NCBI RefSeq assembly: GCF_019264445.1
Contig: NZ_JAHVAB010000061.1
Span: 1-61,645, forward strand
DNA: 61,645 nucleotides
Reading direction: 5' to 3'
From: Hydrogenophaga sp.
Lineage (GTDB): Bacteria > Pseudomonadota > Gammaproteobacteria > Burkholderiales > Burkholderiaceae_C
Part shown: one piece after another, positions 46,938-55,740 of the stretch
Layout of the letters: every line of letters starts with the position of its first letter
Position numbering within the stretch: the first letter of the stretch is position 1
Notes under the pieces: generated by a model
Databases searched by the model: none
Seen by the model: the letters and a program-made list of their open reading frames with translations, nothing else
What the model was told of the DNA's origin: nothing
Made by a program: the position numbers and the translations under genes

Positions 46938-49640
46938 ATGTGCAGCGTGTCCACCAACAAGGCGAAATCCAAAAGAGGCAAAGGCCGGATCTGGCGATCC
47001 GACGCCCTGATGGGCCTGCTCGTGGTGGTGGCGGTCTTTGTGTTGCACGCCTCCACCGACCTTTTCAGTGGCCTGGAACGTCGCTTTTACGACCTCGCCA
47101 GCGCCGCCAGCAGCCGCCTGCCGAGCGACCGCATCGCCATCATTGCGATTGACGACGAGAGCATCGCGAACATCGGGCGCTGGCCTTGGCCGCGTGAAGT
47201 GCATGCCGAGCTCATCGATCAGCTCAGCGCCGCCAAGGCGAAGACCATCGCCCATACCGCCTTTTTCTTTGAGCCCCAGACAGACCGCGGGTTGTCGCAG
47301 TTGCGCGAGCTTCGAAGCCAGGTGGATGGCACCGCAACTGGCGCTGCCCCCTGGCCGGATCTGGGTGAGGACTCGCGTCGGCGGCTGCTGGGTTTCATCG
47401 GCGAAGCCGAGCAGCGCCTGGATTCAGACGCCCGCCTTGTGGCGAGCGTGGAGCGGGCGGGCAACGTGATCGTGCCTTCGGTCTTTACCCTGGGCGATCC
47501 ACTGGGCCGACCCGACGAACCCCTGCCGGCTTTTGCCCAGCGCAGCGCGCTGGCTGGCGACGACGGCTTTGGCGTACCCGCCCTTCGCTCCCAACAGCCT
47601 TTGGCTGGCGTGGGCGATGCGGCCAAGGCGGTTGGCCACCTGAACCTGTTGCCTGACGCCGATGGCTCGGTGCGACAAGAGCCGCTGCTCGTGCGTTTCG
47701 ACGGATTTTCGGTGCCGTCCATGGGGCTCGCGATTGCTGCGCACAGCCTGAATCTGAGCACCCAGGACATCCGCCGTTTGCCCGGCGTTGGCGTGCAGTT
47801 GGGTCCTACCGTCATCCCCACCGACGCCTCAGCCCGCTTGCTGCCGCAGTTCTACGCCGATCGCAATGGCAAGCCGGCGTTTGCGGTGGACTCTTTCTAC
47901 GACGTGATGTCCGGGCGCATTCCTGCAAGCAAATACGCCGACAAGATCGTCATCATTGGAGCCACGGCGGCGGGTGTCGGCACCTTGTTCACCACGCCGG
48001 TGTCGGCCGCGATGTCGCCCGCAACGATCCTGGCGCACATCACATCGAGCATCCTCAGTGGGCACTTCATTGCAAGCCCGGCGTGGGGTGACATGGCGGT
48101 GCTCGCCGTGCTGCTGCTGGTCACCCTCTATCTCCTGGTGGTGTTGCCCAGACTGTCCGCTGCCGCTGGCGCCGTTGTGACGGGGGTCCTGTTCATCACG
48201 CTGCTCGTTGCGGAATACCAGTTGCTCGCCGCCACAGCGATCTGGCTCCAGCTGGTGTTTCCGGTGGCGCTGCTGCTGATCGGGCACCTGGCGCTCACCA
48301 CGCGGCGTTTTCTGGTGACGGAGGCGGGAAAGCAGAAGACCGATGCGGAGTCGGCAGAAACCAACCGAATGATGGCGCTCGCGCTGCAAGGTCAGGGCCA
48401 GCTCGACATGGCGTTCGACCGGCTGCGCCGCGTGCCTTACAGCCCCGCGCTGATGGACACGCTCAAGCATCTGGCGCTGGACTTTGAACGCAAACGCCAG
48501 TTCAACAAGGCCGAAGCTGTGTACGAACACATGGCGCGTCTGGATCGCACCGACACCGACGTGCAGACGCGCTTGAAGCGCGCCAAGAATTTGTCGGACA
48601 CCGTGGTGCTCGGGACAGGTTCTGCCCACCCGGGCGGCACGCTGCTGCTCTCCGGTGGAGACATCGAGAAGCCCATGCTGGGCCGCTACCAGGTGGAGAA
48701 AGAGCTGGGCAAAGGCGCCATGGGCGTCGTCTACCTGGGTCGTGACCCGAAGATCGGACGCACGGTGGCGATCAAGACCCTGGCGCTCAGCGCGGAGTTC
48801 GAGGGTTCGGAGCTCACCGATGTGCGCGAGCGCTTCTTCAGGGAAGCAGAAACCGCCGGGCGGCTGCAGCACCCCAACATCGTCACCATCTTTGACGCAG
48901 GTGAAGAACACGACCTGGCCTATATCGCCATGGAGTTTCTGCAGGGGCGTGATCTGGTGGATCACACGCGCGCCGGTCAGCTCCTGCCGGTCGCCACGGT
49001 GCTGAGCATTGGTGAGCGCGTTGCCCTGGCGCTGGATCACGCGCACCGGCAGCAGGTGGTGCACCGGGACATCAAGCCGGCCAACGTGATGTACGACGCC
49101 GCCACGGACGCCGTGAAGGTCACCGACTTTGGCATCGCGCGCATCACCGGCACCAGCAAAACCAAGACCGGCATGGTGCTCGGCACGCCCAGCTTCATGT
49201 CGCCTGAGCAGCTCGGCGGTCAGCGGGTGGACGGTCGCTCTGACCTGTACTCCTTGGGCGTCATGCTGTTTCAGCTGCTCACCGGCATGCTGCCATTGAG
49301 AGGCGATTCCATCGCGGCCTTGATGTACCAGATTGCCAATACACCCGCGCCAAGCGTGCGCGAGTTGCGCCCCGAGTTGCCGCAGGACCTCGCCGATATA
49401 CTGGCCAAAACCTTGGCGAAGTCGCCCTCGGAGCGCTACCAGACCGGGGCTGAAATCGCCGCTGCACTGCGCGCTGTTCCGGACACGCCCGTGGCACCGA
49501 GCGCTACCGCCCAGGCGTTTCAGCGAACGCAGGCCATGAACGCGCAGCGCGACGAAAGCGCCATGGTTGCCACAGTTGTCACGCCGCCCCCGGTTTCCTC
49601 GACCGAGTCCCAGACCTCCGGCTTCGATATCCGCTTATAA
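46938..49640 (+). CDS. CHASE2-domain serine/threonine protein kinase
   Basis: A 900-residue membrane kinase. TM1 (about 24-42) is followed by an extracytoplasmic CHASE2 sensor (about 45-370) and three more TM helices (about 383-450). A TPR-like cytoplasmic segment (about 475-545) precedes the kinase domain (about 580-840), with LGKGAMGVVYLG, VAIKTL, HRDIKPANV, DFGIA and GTPSFMSPEQ, all the residues of an active Hanks-type kinase. The tail is a Thr/Pro/Ser-rich stretch. The ATG at 46938 has GGAG upstream. The PP2C phosphatase (10 bp on) and the FHA protein follow, giving a complete signalling set; the signal and targets are unknown. Confidence 0.94.
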   Translation: MCSVSTNKAKSKRGKGRIWRSDALMGLLVVVAVFVLHASTDLFSGLERRFYDLASAASSRLPSDRIAIIAIDDESIANIGRWPWPREVHAELIDQLSAAKAKTIAHTAFFFEPQTDRGLSQLRELRSQVDGTATGAAPWPDLGEDSRRRLLGFIGEAEQRLDSDARLVASVERAGNVIVPSVFTLGDPLGRPDEPLPAFAQRSALAGDDGFGVPALRSQQPLAGVGDAAKAVGHLNLLPDADGSVRQEPLLVRFDGFSVPSMGLAIAAHSLNLSTQDIRRLPGVGVQLGPTVIPTDASARLLPQFYADRNGKPAFAVDSFYDVMSGRIPASKYADKIVIIGATAAGVGTLFTTPVSAAMSPATILAHITSSILSGHFIASPAWGDMAVLAVLLLVTLYLLVVLPRLSAAAGAVVTGVLFITLLVAEYQLLAATAIWLQLVFPVALLLIGHLALTTRRFLVTEAGKQKTDAESAETNRMMALALQGQGQLDMAFDRLRRVPYSPALMDTLKHLALDFERKRQFNKAEAVYEHMARLDRTDTDVQTRLKRAKNLSDTVVLGTGSAHPGGTLLLSGGDIEKPMLGRYQVEKELGKGAMGVVYLGRDPKIGRTVAIKTLALSAEFEGSELTDVRERFFREAETAGRLQHPNIVTIFDAGEEHDLAYIAMEFLQGRDLVDHTRAGQLLPVATVLSIGERVALALDHAHRQQVVHRDIKPANVMYDAATDAVKVTDFGIARITGTSKTKTGMVLGTPSFMSPEQLGGQRVDGRSDLYSLGVMLFQLLTGMLPLRGDSIAALMYQIANTPAPSVRELRPELPQDLADILAKTLAKSPSERYQTGAEIAAALRAVPDTPVAPSATAQAFQRTQAMNAQRDESAMVATVVTPPPVSSTESQTSGFDIRL

Positions 49641-49650
49641 CTCCAACCAT

Positions 49651-50436
49651 ATGATTTTTGAGTATTTTTGCCTCACAGATCCTGGTCTGGTCAGGGACAA
49701 CAACGAGGACTCCGTGGCCCTCGATCCCGAGAACCAGATCGCGGTGCTGGCCGACGGCATGGGCGGGTACAACGCAGGTGAGGTGGCGAGCGCCATGGCG
49801 ACCACCTTCATCAAGACCGAGCTCGGGCGCTGGATGTCCGAGGGTGGGCACGAGGCCAGCGCGCGCGAGCTCAAGCGCGCCATGGAAATCTGCATCGACA
49901 ACGCCAACCGGTCCATCTTCAACGCAGCCAACTCCAACGCGCAGTACGCGGGCATGGGCACGACCCTGGTCATGGGCGTCTTTCATGGCACCCGCGCCAT
50001 GATCGGCCACGTCGGCGACTCCCGTTGCTACCGGCTCCGCGAAGGCAACTTCATGCAGATCACGCGCGATCATTCCCTGCTGCAGGAACAGATCGACGCC
50101 GGCCTGATTTCCCTGGAGCAGGCGCAGTACGCAACCCACAAAAACCTCGTCACCCGGGCGCTTGGCGTGGAAGACACCGTGCTGCTCGAAGTGAACGAGT
50201 ACCGCGTCGAGGACGAGGACCTGTACCTCTTCTGCTCCGACGGCCTGAGCGACATGATGAGCGACGAGCGCATTGCTGCGTTGGTGGTGACGGCAGGCAC
50301 GCTGGAGGAAAAGGCGCAGGCGCTGGTGGACGCCGCCAACGACTGCGGCGGGCGCGACAATATTTCGGTGATACTGGCGTATGCTCGCTCGAAGCCTGTG
50401 CGCAAGGGCCTGCTCTCGCGCATGCTGGGCAAATAA
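49651..50436 (+). CDS. PP2C family serine/threonine phosphatase (Stp1-like)
   Basis: A 261-residue metal-dependent phosphatase, all catalytic domain. PP2C motifs are RDNNEDSV, LADGMGGYNAGEVAS, GHVGDSRCY, FCSDGLSDMM and GGRDNISVIL, giving the full set of metal-binding aspartates. The ATG at 49651 was chosen; upstream in-frame residues overlap the kinase gene and do not look conserved. It probably reverses phosphorylation by the adjacent kinase on shared targets. Confidence 0.95.
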   Translation: MIFEYFCLTDPGLVRDNNEDSVALDPENQIAVLADGMGGYNAGEVASAMATTFIKTELGRWMSEGGHEASARELKRAMEICIDNANRSIFNAANSNAQYAGMGTTLVMGVFHGTRAMIGHVGDSRCYRLREGNFMQITRDHSLLQEQIDAGLISLEQAQYATHKNLVTRALGVEDTVLLEVNEYRVEDEDLYLFCSDGLSDMMSDERIAALVVTAGTLEEKAQALVDAANDCGGRDNISVILAYARSKPVRKGLLSRMLGK

Positions 50437-50483
50437 TCAGCGTTATTTTGAGAATTAACCAATAGGTTCCAGAGGAGTCGGCC

Positions 50484-51113
50484 ATGCCGAAAATGATCGT
50501 TTCGATTGACGGTGTCGTCATCAAGGAAGTGCAGCTCACCAAAGACCGCACCACGCTTGGCCGCCGTCCCTACAACGACATCGTCATCGACAACCTGGCC
50601 GTCAGCGGTGAACACGCCGTGATGCAGATGTCCGGCATGGACGTGTTTCTGGAAGACCTCAACAGCACCAACGGCACCTACGTCAACGGCAAGGCGATCA
50701 AGAAGCAGCAGCTGCAAAACGGTGATGCGGTCGAGATCGGCAAGTACAAAATCAAGTTCGTGCACGAAGGCGCCAGCGAGAGCTACGAAAAAACCATGGT
50801 CATCAGCGCAGGCTCCGTGGTGGAGTCCGGCGATGCGCAAGGCGCTCCTCTGGGCAACGCAGCGATCAAGGTGATGTCGGGCACGGCCGCAGGCCGTGAG
50901 GTACCTCTGGTCAAGGTCGTGACCACCATCGGAAAACCGGGTGTGGCCGTGGCGGCCATCACGCGGCGGCCCCATGGCTATGTGGTGGCGCTCGTGGAGG
51001 GCACCCAGAAGCCCACCATCAATGGCAACCCCATCGGCACCGATGCCGTGAACCTGAACCACGGCGATTTGCTGGAACTGGCCGGCACGCAGATGCAGTT
51101 CGTGCAGCATTGA
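50484..51113 (+). CDS. FHA domain protein
   Basis: A 209-residue soluble protein. Residues about 20-95 are a canonical forkhead-associated domain (TLGRRPYNDIVID, VSGEHAVM, NSTNGTYVNG), which binds phosphothreonine. Residues about 125-205 look like a second, degenerate FHA fold (TTIGKPGVAVAAITRR, NGNPIG, LNHGDLLELAG) lacking the full Ser/His pair. It follows the phosphatase by 47 bp and is the expected reader of kinase output. Confidence 0.92.
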   Translation: MPKMIVSIDGVVIKEVQLTKDRTTLGRRPYNDIVIDNLAVSGEHAVMQMSGMDVFLEDLNSTNGTYVNGKAIKKQQLQNGDAVEIGKYKIKFVHEGASESYEKTMVISAGSVVESGDAQGAPLGNAAIKVMSGTAAGREVPLVKVVTTIGKPGVAVAAITRRPHGYVVALVEGTQKPTINGNPIGTDAVNLNHGDLLELAGTQMQFVQH

Positions 51114-51304
51114 GCCACCCTCGCCAACGCCTGCCCAAAGGCGTTGAGCCATCAGGCAGAAGTGCCAAAAAAGTCCTTTCCGGGACTTGTTCAACGCGGT
51201 AGCCTTCGGCAGGCGGTTGCCACTGGACTCCAGCAGAGTCCGGCCAACCTGTTTCTTCATTTGATGCGCCGGGTTCTTCGGCCATTTCACTGCCCAGGCT
51301 TCCC

Positions 51305-52108
51305 ATGAGGGTCCGCGTACTCGGGTGTTCCGGCGCCATTGCCCAAGGTTGCCGCACCACCTCTTTCTTGCTCGACGACAACGTCCTGATTGACGCTGGT
51401 ACCGGTGTGGGCGACCTCACCCTGGACGAGATGGCCCGTGTGGACCACGTGCTGCTCACGCACTCCCACCTGGATCACGTGGCAGCCCTGCCCCTGATGC
51501 TCGATGCCGTTGCCGCGCGGCGCCTGGCCAGCGGTGCGGCGCCGCTGCAGGTGTACGCCCTGCCTGGCACCATCGCCGCGCTCAAGGTGCACATCTTCAA
51601 CAACCTCATCTGGCCCGACTTCTCCGCCATCCCCAGCGTCGATACGCCGCTGATGCGTTTCGTGTCCATCGCCGTGGGCGAGGTGCTGCACGTGGGGGGC
51701 AAGGCGGTAGAGGTGCTGCCTGCGGTGCATACCGTGCCCGCCGTGGGGTTCGCCGCGGCCACAGCTTCCGGGCATTGGGTGTTCAGTGGCGACACCGGGC
51801 GCAACCCAGCCTTCTGGCAGCGCGTCAACCAACTGCCCGTGGCCCAGCTGGTGATCGAGACGGCCTTCAGCGACCGTGAAAACGACCTCGCCCAGCGAAG
51901 CCTGCATCTGGCCCCCGGCATGCTGGCGCAGGAACTCGCGCAGATCGATACACGCCACCCCTACCCGATCTACATCACCCACACCAAGCCCGCCGAGACC
52001 GGCTTGATCATGGAAGAGATTCGGCGTTTCGACGACGCGCCCCAGGCGACGGAAGCACCGCGTCACGACATCCGCTGGCTCAGCGCGGGCGACACCTTCG
52101 AGCTGTGA
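51305..52108 (+). CDS. Class II 3',5'-cyclic-nucleotide phosphodiesterase (metallo-beta-lactamase fold)
   Basis: A 267-residue predicted metal-dependent hydrolase. The HxHxDH motif is TLTHSHLDH-like (LLTHSHLDHVA), further ligands are in PAVHTVPAVG, FSGDTG and ITHTKP, and the long helical insert matches the yeast PDE1-type class II phosphodiesterases. It is expected to cleave cAMP and/or cGMP. It follows the FHA gene by 191 bp (two small dyads, no gene seen) and precedes pilA. Its place between a kinase module and pilin genes suggests control of surface motility by cyclic nucleotide, but that is inference. Confidence 0.88.
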   Translation: MRVRVLGCSGAIAQGCRTTSFLLDDNVLIDAGTGVGDLTLDEMARVDHVLLTHSHLDHVAALPLMLDAVAARRLASGAAPLQVYALPGTIAALKVHIFNNLIWPDFSAIPSVDTPLMRFVSIAVGEVLHVGGKAVEVLPAVHTVPAVGFAAATASGHWVFSGDTGRNPAFWQRVNQLPVAQLVIETAFSDRENDLAQRSLHLAPGMLAQELAQIDTRHPYPIYITHTKPAETGLIMEEIRRFDDAPQATEAPRHDIRWLSAGDTFEL

Positions 52109-52232
52109 CAAATCCCGTCGCGCAAGGCGACGGTGACAAAAAATGTCGGTCACATTCCGGCGCTGCGGTCACCAAATGTCACTGGTGATGGTTAAAGCGT
52201 GAAATAGACCTCAGAAAACCCGCCATTTCAGG

Positions 52233-52249
52233 TTGGCACGGCGTCTGCT
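52233..52249 (+). promoter_or_regulatory. Sigma-54 promoter of the pilin gene
   Basis: TTGGCACGGCGTCTGCT matches the -24/-12 consensus (YTGGCACGrNNNTTGCW) at all but one position. It lies about 48 bp upstream of the pilA start. RpoN with the PilS/PilR system drives pilA in many proteobacteria. Confidence 0.85.
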
Positions 52250-52296
52250 GATAGGAAACCGTCCTTAACCCAACCTCTGTCCCCTAGGAGTTTTCC

Positions 52297-52812
52297 ATGA
52301 AGCTGAAGCGTTCCCTCCAAAAAGGTTTCACCCTGATCGAACTGATGATCGTGGTGGCCATCATCGGTATTTTGGCTGCTGTTGCGCTGCCGGCTTATCA
52401 GGTTTACACGGTGCGTGCGCGTGTGTCTGAGGGTTTGGTTGCAGCATCCGCTGCCAAAGTCAATGTGCAGGATGTGCTGTCCTCCGGCAACCCTTCGAAC
52501 TCTGCATCGGGTTACTCGCTGGGCTATACCGCACCTGCATCCACCCGTAACGTGAACAGTGTGGTCATCACGGAAGCGACAGGCGCCATCACGATCACGA
52601 CGACCCCCGCTGCTGGCGGGGGCACTTTGCACGTTGTGCCAAATGCCCCGGGTGGAACCGGCCTGCCCACCGGTACGTCGGCTTTCACCCCGCCCGCTCA
52701 GTCCGTTGCGTGGAAATGCTTGGCGGCCAACACGGCCACCGCAAGCTGGGCGAACGTTCCTACCCCAGCCGCAACCCTGCCGGCCCGTTTCGCTCCCGCT
52801 GAATGCAAGTAA
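52297..52812 (+). CDS. pilA: Type IV major pilin-like protein
   Basis: A 171-residue type IVa prepilin. A ten-residue basic leader (ending KG) precedes the PilD cleavage site before Phe11, then Glu15 (mature Glu5) and the hydrophobic helix [18 protein letters not shown]. The C-terminal disulfide loop is bounded by Cys141 and Cys170, the group with a D-region of about 28 residues. The central part is rich in Thr/Ser/Gly, with potential O-glycosylation sites. The downstream accessory gene (tfpZ-like) and PglL-type transferase support a glycosylated pilin. It is preceded by a sigma-54 promoter and followed by a terminator. Confidence 0.95.
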   Translation: MKLKRSLQKGFTLIELMIVVAIIGILAAVALPAYQVYTVRARVSEGLVAASAAKVNVQDVLSSGNPSNSASGYSLGYTAPASTRNVNSVVITEATGAITITTTPAAGGGTLHVVPNAPGGTGLPTGTSAFTPPAQSVAWKCLAANTATASWANVPTPAATLPARFAPAECK

Positions 52813-52833
52813 GCTGAGCTTTGCATCACGAAA

Positions 52834-52856
52834 AAGAGCGCTACGGCGCTCTTTTT
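52834..52856 (+). terminator. Rho-independent terminator after pilA
   Basis: AAGAGCGC and GCGCTCTT pair around a TACG tetraloop and are followed by a T-rich tract, 21 bp after the pilA stop. It probably limits read-through so that the accessory genes are expressed below the pilin. Confidence 0.85.
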
Positions 52857-52877
52857 TCTTGGAAGGAAGTTTGTCAG

Positions 52878-53654
52878 ATGGTATGGACTGCACGTTTCCG
52901 ATCGGCTTTACGGGCTGCTCTCTGGCATTTGGCGTTTTGCGCCTTGGTGGCGACCACCGTGGCCTGGGTGGTCTTTGTAGTCTGGTTCCCTTCCCCTCTC
53001 CACGAGTTGACGGGAGGGCGAAACCTCTTTCTCATTTTGATGGCCGTGGATTTAGTCTGCGGTCCAATGTTGACTCTCGTGTTGTATGACCCGGCGAAGT
53101 CCCGCCTTAAATGGCGTGTCGATCTTGCGCTGATTGTTCTCTTGCAACTTGGTGCCTTGGTCTACGGCATTGGTCAGGTGGCTGCTGCAAGGCCAGTATT
53201 CGTAGCCTTCGAAGGGGATCGATTCCGTGTCGTTCAGGCATTTGACGTAGATATGCAACGACTGCCTGAAGCGCGCGATGGAATGCAATCGCTTCCACTG
53301 TTGGGGCCAAAGCTCATCGGTGTCCGGCTTGCTCATCCCGGTGATGCTGACTACCTCGCCAGCGTGCAAATGTCGACGCAAGGGCTCCATCCGTCTTTCA
53401 GACCTTCTCGCTGGATCCCTTGGGGAGAGCAATTGCCGTCTTTGCAGGCTGAACTACAGCCTTTGAGCGTGCTTCGCGAGAGACATCGCGAGGATGGCGC
53501 TACTATCGACGCGGTATTGGCAGAAGCAGGGCTTCTGGATTCCCAAATGGGTTACCTACCCTTGGTTCGCGAAGAGATCACCGACTGGGTCGCTATTGTG
53601 GAGCGCGCCAGCGGTCAGCCTCGCGCATATTTGCATTTGGATGGTTGGCGATGA
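52878..53654 (+). CDS. TfpX/TfpZ-family type IV pilin accessory protein
   Basis: A 258-residue inner-membrane protein from the ATG at 52878 (GGAAGGAAG upstream). Three hydrophobic segments lie in the first 110 residues (LAFCALVATTVAWVVFVVWF, LFLILMAVDLVCGPMLTLVL, LALIVLLQLGALVYG), followed by a periplasmic-type domain of about 150 residues. In Pseudomonas, TfpZ and TfpY-like accessory proteins sit beside particular pilin alleles and aid their assembly; the conserved VDLVCGPMLT segment and the location after pilA fit this. Codon choice is less GC-biased than in neighbours. It overlaps the next gene by 4 bp (ATGA). Confidence 0.87.
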   Translation: MVWTARFRSALRAALWHLAFCALVATTVAWVVFVVWFPSPLHELTGGRNLFLILMAVDLVCGPMLTLVLYDPAKSRLKWRVDLALIVLLQLGALVYGIGQVAAARPVFVAFEGDRFRVVQAFDVDMQRLPEARDGMQSLPLLGPKLIGVRLAHPGDADYLASVQMSTQGLHPSFRPSRWIPWGEQLPSLQAELQPLSVLRERHREDGATIDAVLAEAGLLDSQMGYLPLVREEITDWVAIVERASGQPRAYLHLDGWR

Positions 53655-55174
53655 GCCTAGCGCGAAATCCCTCTTTAGCCACAACTGCTTCAGATGCAGC
53701 ATCAGTTGCGTTGGCGTCGCTTTGCGCCTTGCTGGTGGCCGCTCCCTGGTTTTGGCCTTTTCTCTCAGGTCCCGTGTCGGCCATGTGGCCAGATCTTTTC
53801 GCATGGACAGTGGGGGCAGTGCTGCTGTTCCTTCTGCCCAGTACAGGTGCGCGACGAGAGCTTGCTCTCGTTAGTGGTTGGTTGATTGCAGCGTTGGGCA
53901 GCACTCTGCTGGGCCTGATGCAGTATTTCGACCTTGAGAATGGATTTTATCCATGGATCGCACCCACGATGCCGGGTTACGTCACTGCGAACGTCCATCA
54001 GCTCAATATGCTGGCCACGTTGCTCGCTGTGGGTTTGCTGTGCGTATGGTGGATGGTGGTCAGGCGCGGCCTTGCCACGGTGCACGTTGTCTGGATGGCA
54101 GCCTTGCTATTAGTAACGCTTGCCGCAACCGCATCTCGAACGGGTGTGGTGCATCTCTTGGCTATTTCATGCATGCTTCTGCTTTGGCACTCAAGCCAGT
54201 GGCGCAAAGCACTTCTGATTCTTGTAGTTGGTTGGACTTTCTATGCCATCGCGGCGAATGGCCTGCCAATGCTCGCTGAAATGAGCGGCATCTCGGTCGA
54301 GCGCCAACTGTTTGATCGCTTTTCGATTGGTGCTACCTGTCACAGCCGACGGCTGCTCTGGAGCAATGTGGTTGACCTCATTGCTGCCAAGCCGTGGATG
54401 GGATGGGGTCCCGGAGAGCTCCTTTACGCGCATTACGCGACTGACTTCGGCGACTCCCGCTTTTGCGAGAAGCTCTCCCATGCTCATAACCTGCCTCTGC
54501 AACTCGCTTTCACCATGGGCATTCCCATTGCGGTCATTGCGTGTACGGCGATGGTGTACTTCGTGTGGAGGCTTCGCCCTTGGCAGGCGTTACATCCCAC
54601 AGAGCGTCTTTGCTGGGGCGTTGTAGCGTTGATTTCCTTGCACAGCTTGCTGGAGTACCCGCTCTGGTTTGGAGTCTTCCAACTGATGGCCCTACTGGCC
54701 GGGTGGCAAATATATCTGACGCGGGGCGGAGGCAGCGAGCTGGTAACTCGTCGCGTGAGTGCAGGTGCGCGCGCGTGTGCTTCTGCTCTGCTGCTCGCGA
54801 TCCTCGCCTTCATCGCATGGGAGTACCTCAAAGTGAGTCAGCTTTATTTGCCAGAGAGCAAAAGGCTGGAGAGCTACCGCGAGGACACCTTCAACAAGTC
54901 TCGCGACACCGTGCTGTTCAATTCGCATGTTTTGATCGCGCAAGTTATTGCCACCGAACTCCAATCTGGCAATGCTGAGCTCATACTGGCCGGTGGTCTG
55001 GCGTCACTGCATACAGCACCAGATGCACGAATCATCCGTCGCGTGATTGAAGCCGCAAAGTTGCTAGGTCGAACAGATTTGGCGCAATTGCACGAAACTC
55101 GCTTCAGAGCAGCTTGGCCGGAGGACTATGCCGAATGGAAGAAGTCCAAGGATCACATGGACACAGGGCCGTAG
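53651..55174 (+). CDS. PglL-type protein O-oligosaccharyltransferase (pilin glycosylation)
   Basis: A 507-residue polytopic membrane protein (about 11-12 TM) with the Wzy/WaaL/PglL fold. Conserved features are SRTGVVHLL, the large periplasmic loop with GWGPGELLYAHY, the essential-type HAHNLPLQLAF, and LLEYPLWF. The C-terminal soluble part (about 400-507) fits the Wzy_C_2-type domain of PglL enzymes. It would transfer a lipid-linked glycan to Ser/Thr of pilin or other exported proteins. O-antigen ligase is an alternative, but the position after the pilin accessory gene (4-bp overlap) favours pilin. The base composition appears lower in GC, suggesting the cassette was acquired. Confidence 0.87.
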   Translation: MSLARNPSLATTASDAASVALASLCALLVAAPWFWPFLSGPVSAMWPDLFAWTVGAVLLFLLPSTGARRELALVSGWLIAALGSTLLGLMQYFDLENGFYPWIAPTMPGYVTANVHQLNMLATLLAVGLLCVWWMVVRRGLATVHVVWMAALLLVTLAATASRTGVVHLLAISCMLLLWHSSQWRKALLILVVGWTFYAIAANGLPMLAEMSGISVERQLFDRFSIGATCHSRRLLWSNVVDLIAAKPWMGWGPGELLYAHYATDFGDSRFCEKLSHAHNLPLQLAFTMGIPIAVIACTAMVYFVWRLRPWQALHPTERLCWGVVALISLHSLLEYPLWFGVFQLMALLAGWQIYLTRGGGSELVTRRVSAGARACASALLLAILAFIAWEYLKVSQLYLPESKRLESYREDTFNKSRDTVLFNSHVLIAQVIATELQSGNAELILAGGLASLHTAPDARIIRRVIEAAKLLGRTDLAQLHETRFRAAWPEDYAEWKKSKDHMDTGP

Positions 55175-55191
55175 TGTCTACGTGCCTTACC

Positions 55192-55683
55192 TCAAACCAC
55201 AAACTCCCCACTCTTCCCCCCCCGCTTCTCCATCAACCGCACCCCATCCATCACCATCCCCCGATCCACCGCCTTGCACATGTCGTAGATCGTGAGCAAG
55301 GCCACGGACACGGCGGACAGGGCTTCCATTTCCACGCCGGTCTGGCCGGTGCATTCGGCGGTGGCGCGGCACAGCACGCTGTGGGTGTCGACATCAATGT
55401 CGAATTCCACCGTCACGCGGGTCAGGGCGATGGGGTGGCACAGGGGGATGAGGTCGCTGGTTTTCTTGGCGGCCTGGATGCCGGCGATGCGGGCGATGCC
55501 GAGCACGTCGCCCTTTTTTGCTGAGCCCGACTGAATCAAAGCCAGTGTGGCCGGTTGCATGCTGATGCGGCCCTGTGCGACTGCAACCCGGTGCGTGCTG
55601 GCCTTGGCCGCCACATCGACCATGTGGGCCTGGCCCTGGGCATCAAAGTGGGTGAGCGGAGAGGGGGTTTTTGTATCGGTCAT
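55192..55683 (-). CDS. moaC: Cyclic pyranopterin monophosphate synthase MoaC
   Basis: Second half of the first step of molybdenum cofactor synthesis, forming cyclic pyranopterin monophosphate together with MoaA. It has 163 residues from the ATG at 55683. Family motifs are [46 protein letters not shown] and [11 protein letters not shown] (catalytic Lys). An alternative start at 55734 is less likely because of its proximity to the divergent protease gene. No other moa genes adjoin it. Confidence 0.96.
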   Translation of the reverse strand: MTDTKTPSPLTHFDAQGQAHMVDVAAKASTHRVAVAQGRISMQPATLALIQSGSAKKGDVLGIARIAGIQAAKKTSDLIPLCHPIALTRVTVEFDIDVDTHSVLCRATAECTGQTGVEMEALSAVSVALLTIYDMCKAVDRGMVMDGVRLMEKRGGKSGEFVV

Positions 55684-55740
55684 GGGGGCTTGTTTCGCGG
55701 GCTTTACAGAACCGTCAGGCGTTGGCGGCATCATACGGGG

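Noticed and set aside
51125..51146. CAACGCC...GGCGTTG dyad between the FHA and PDE genes as a terminator
   Set aside because: The stem is followed by no T tract on either strand; it was left as an unexplained small dyad.
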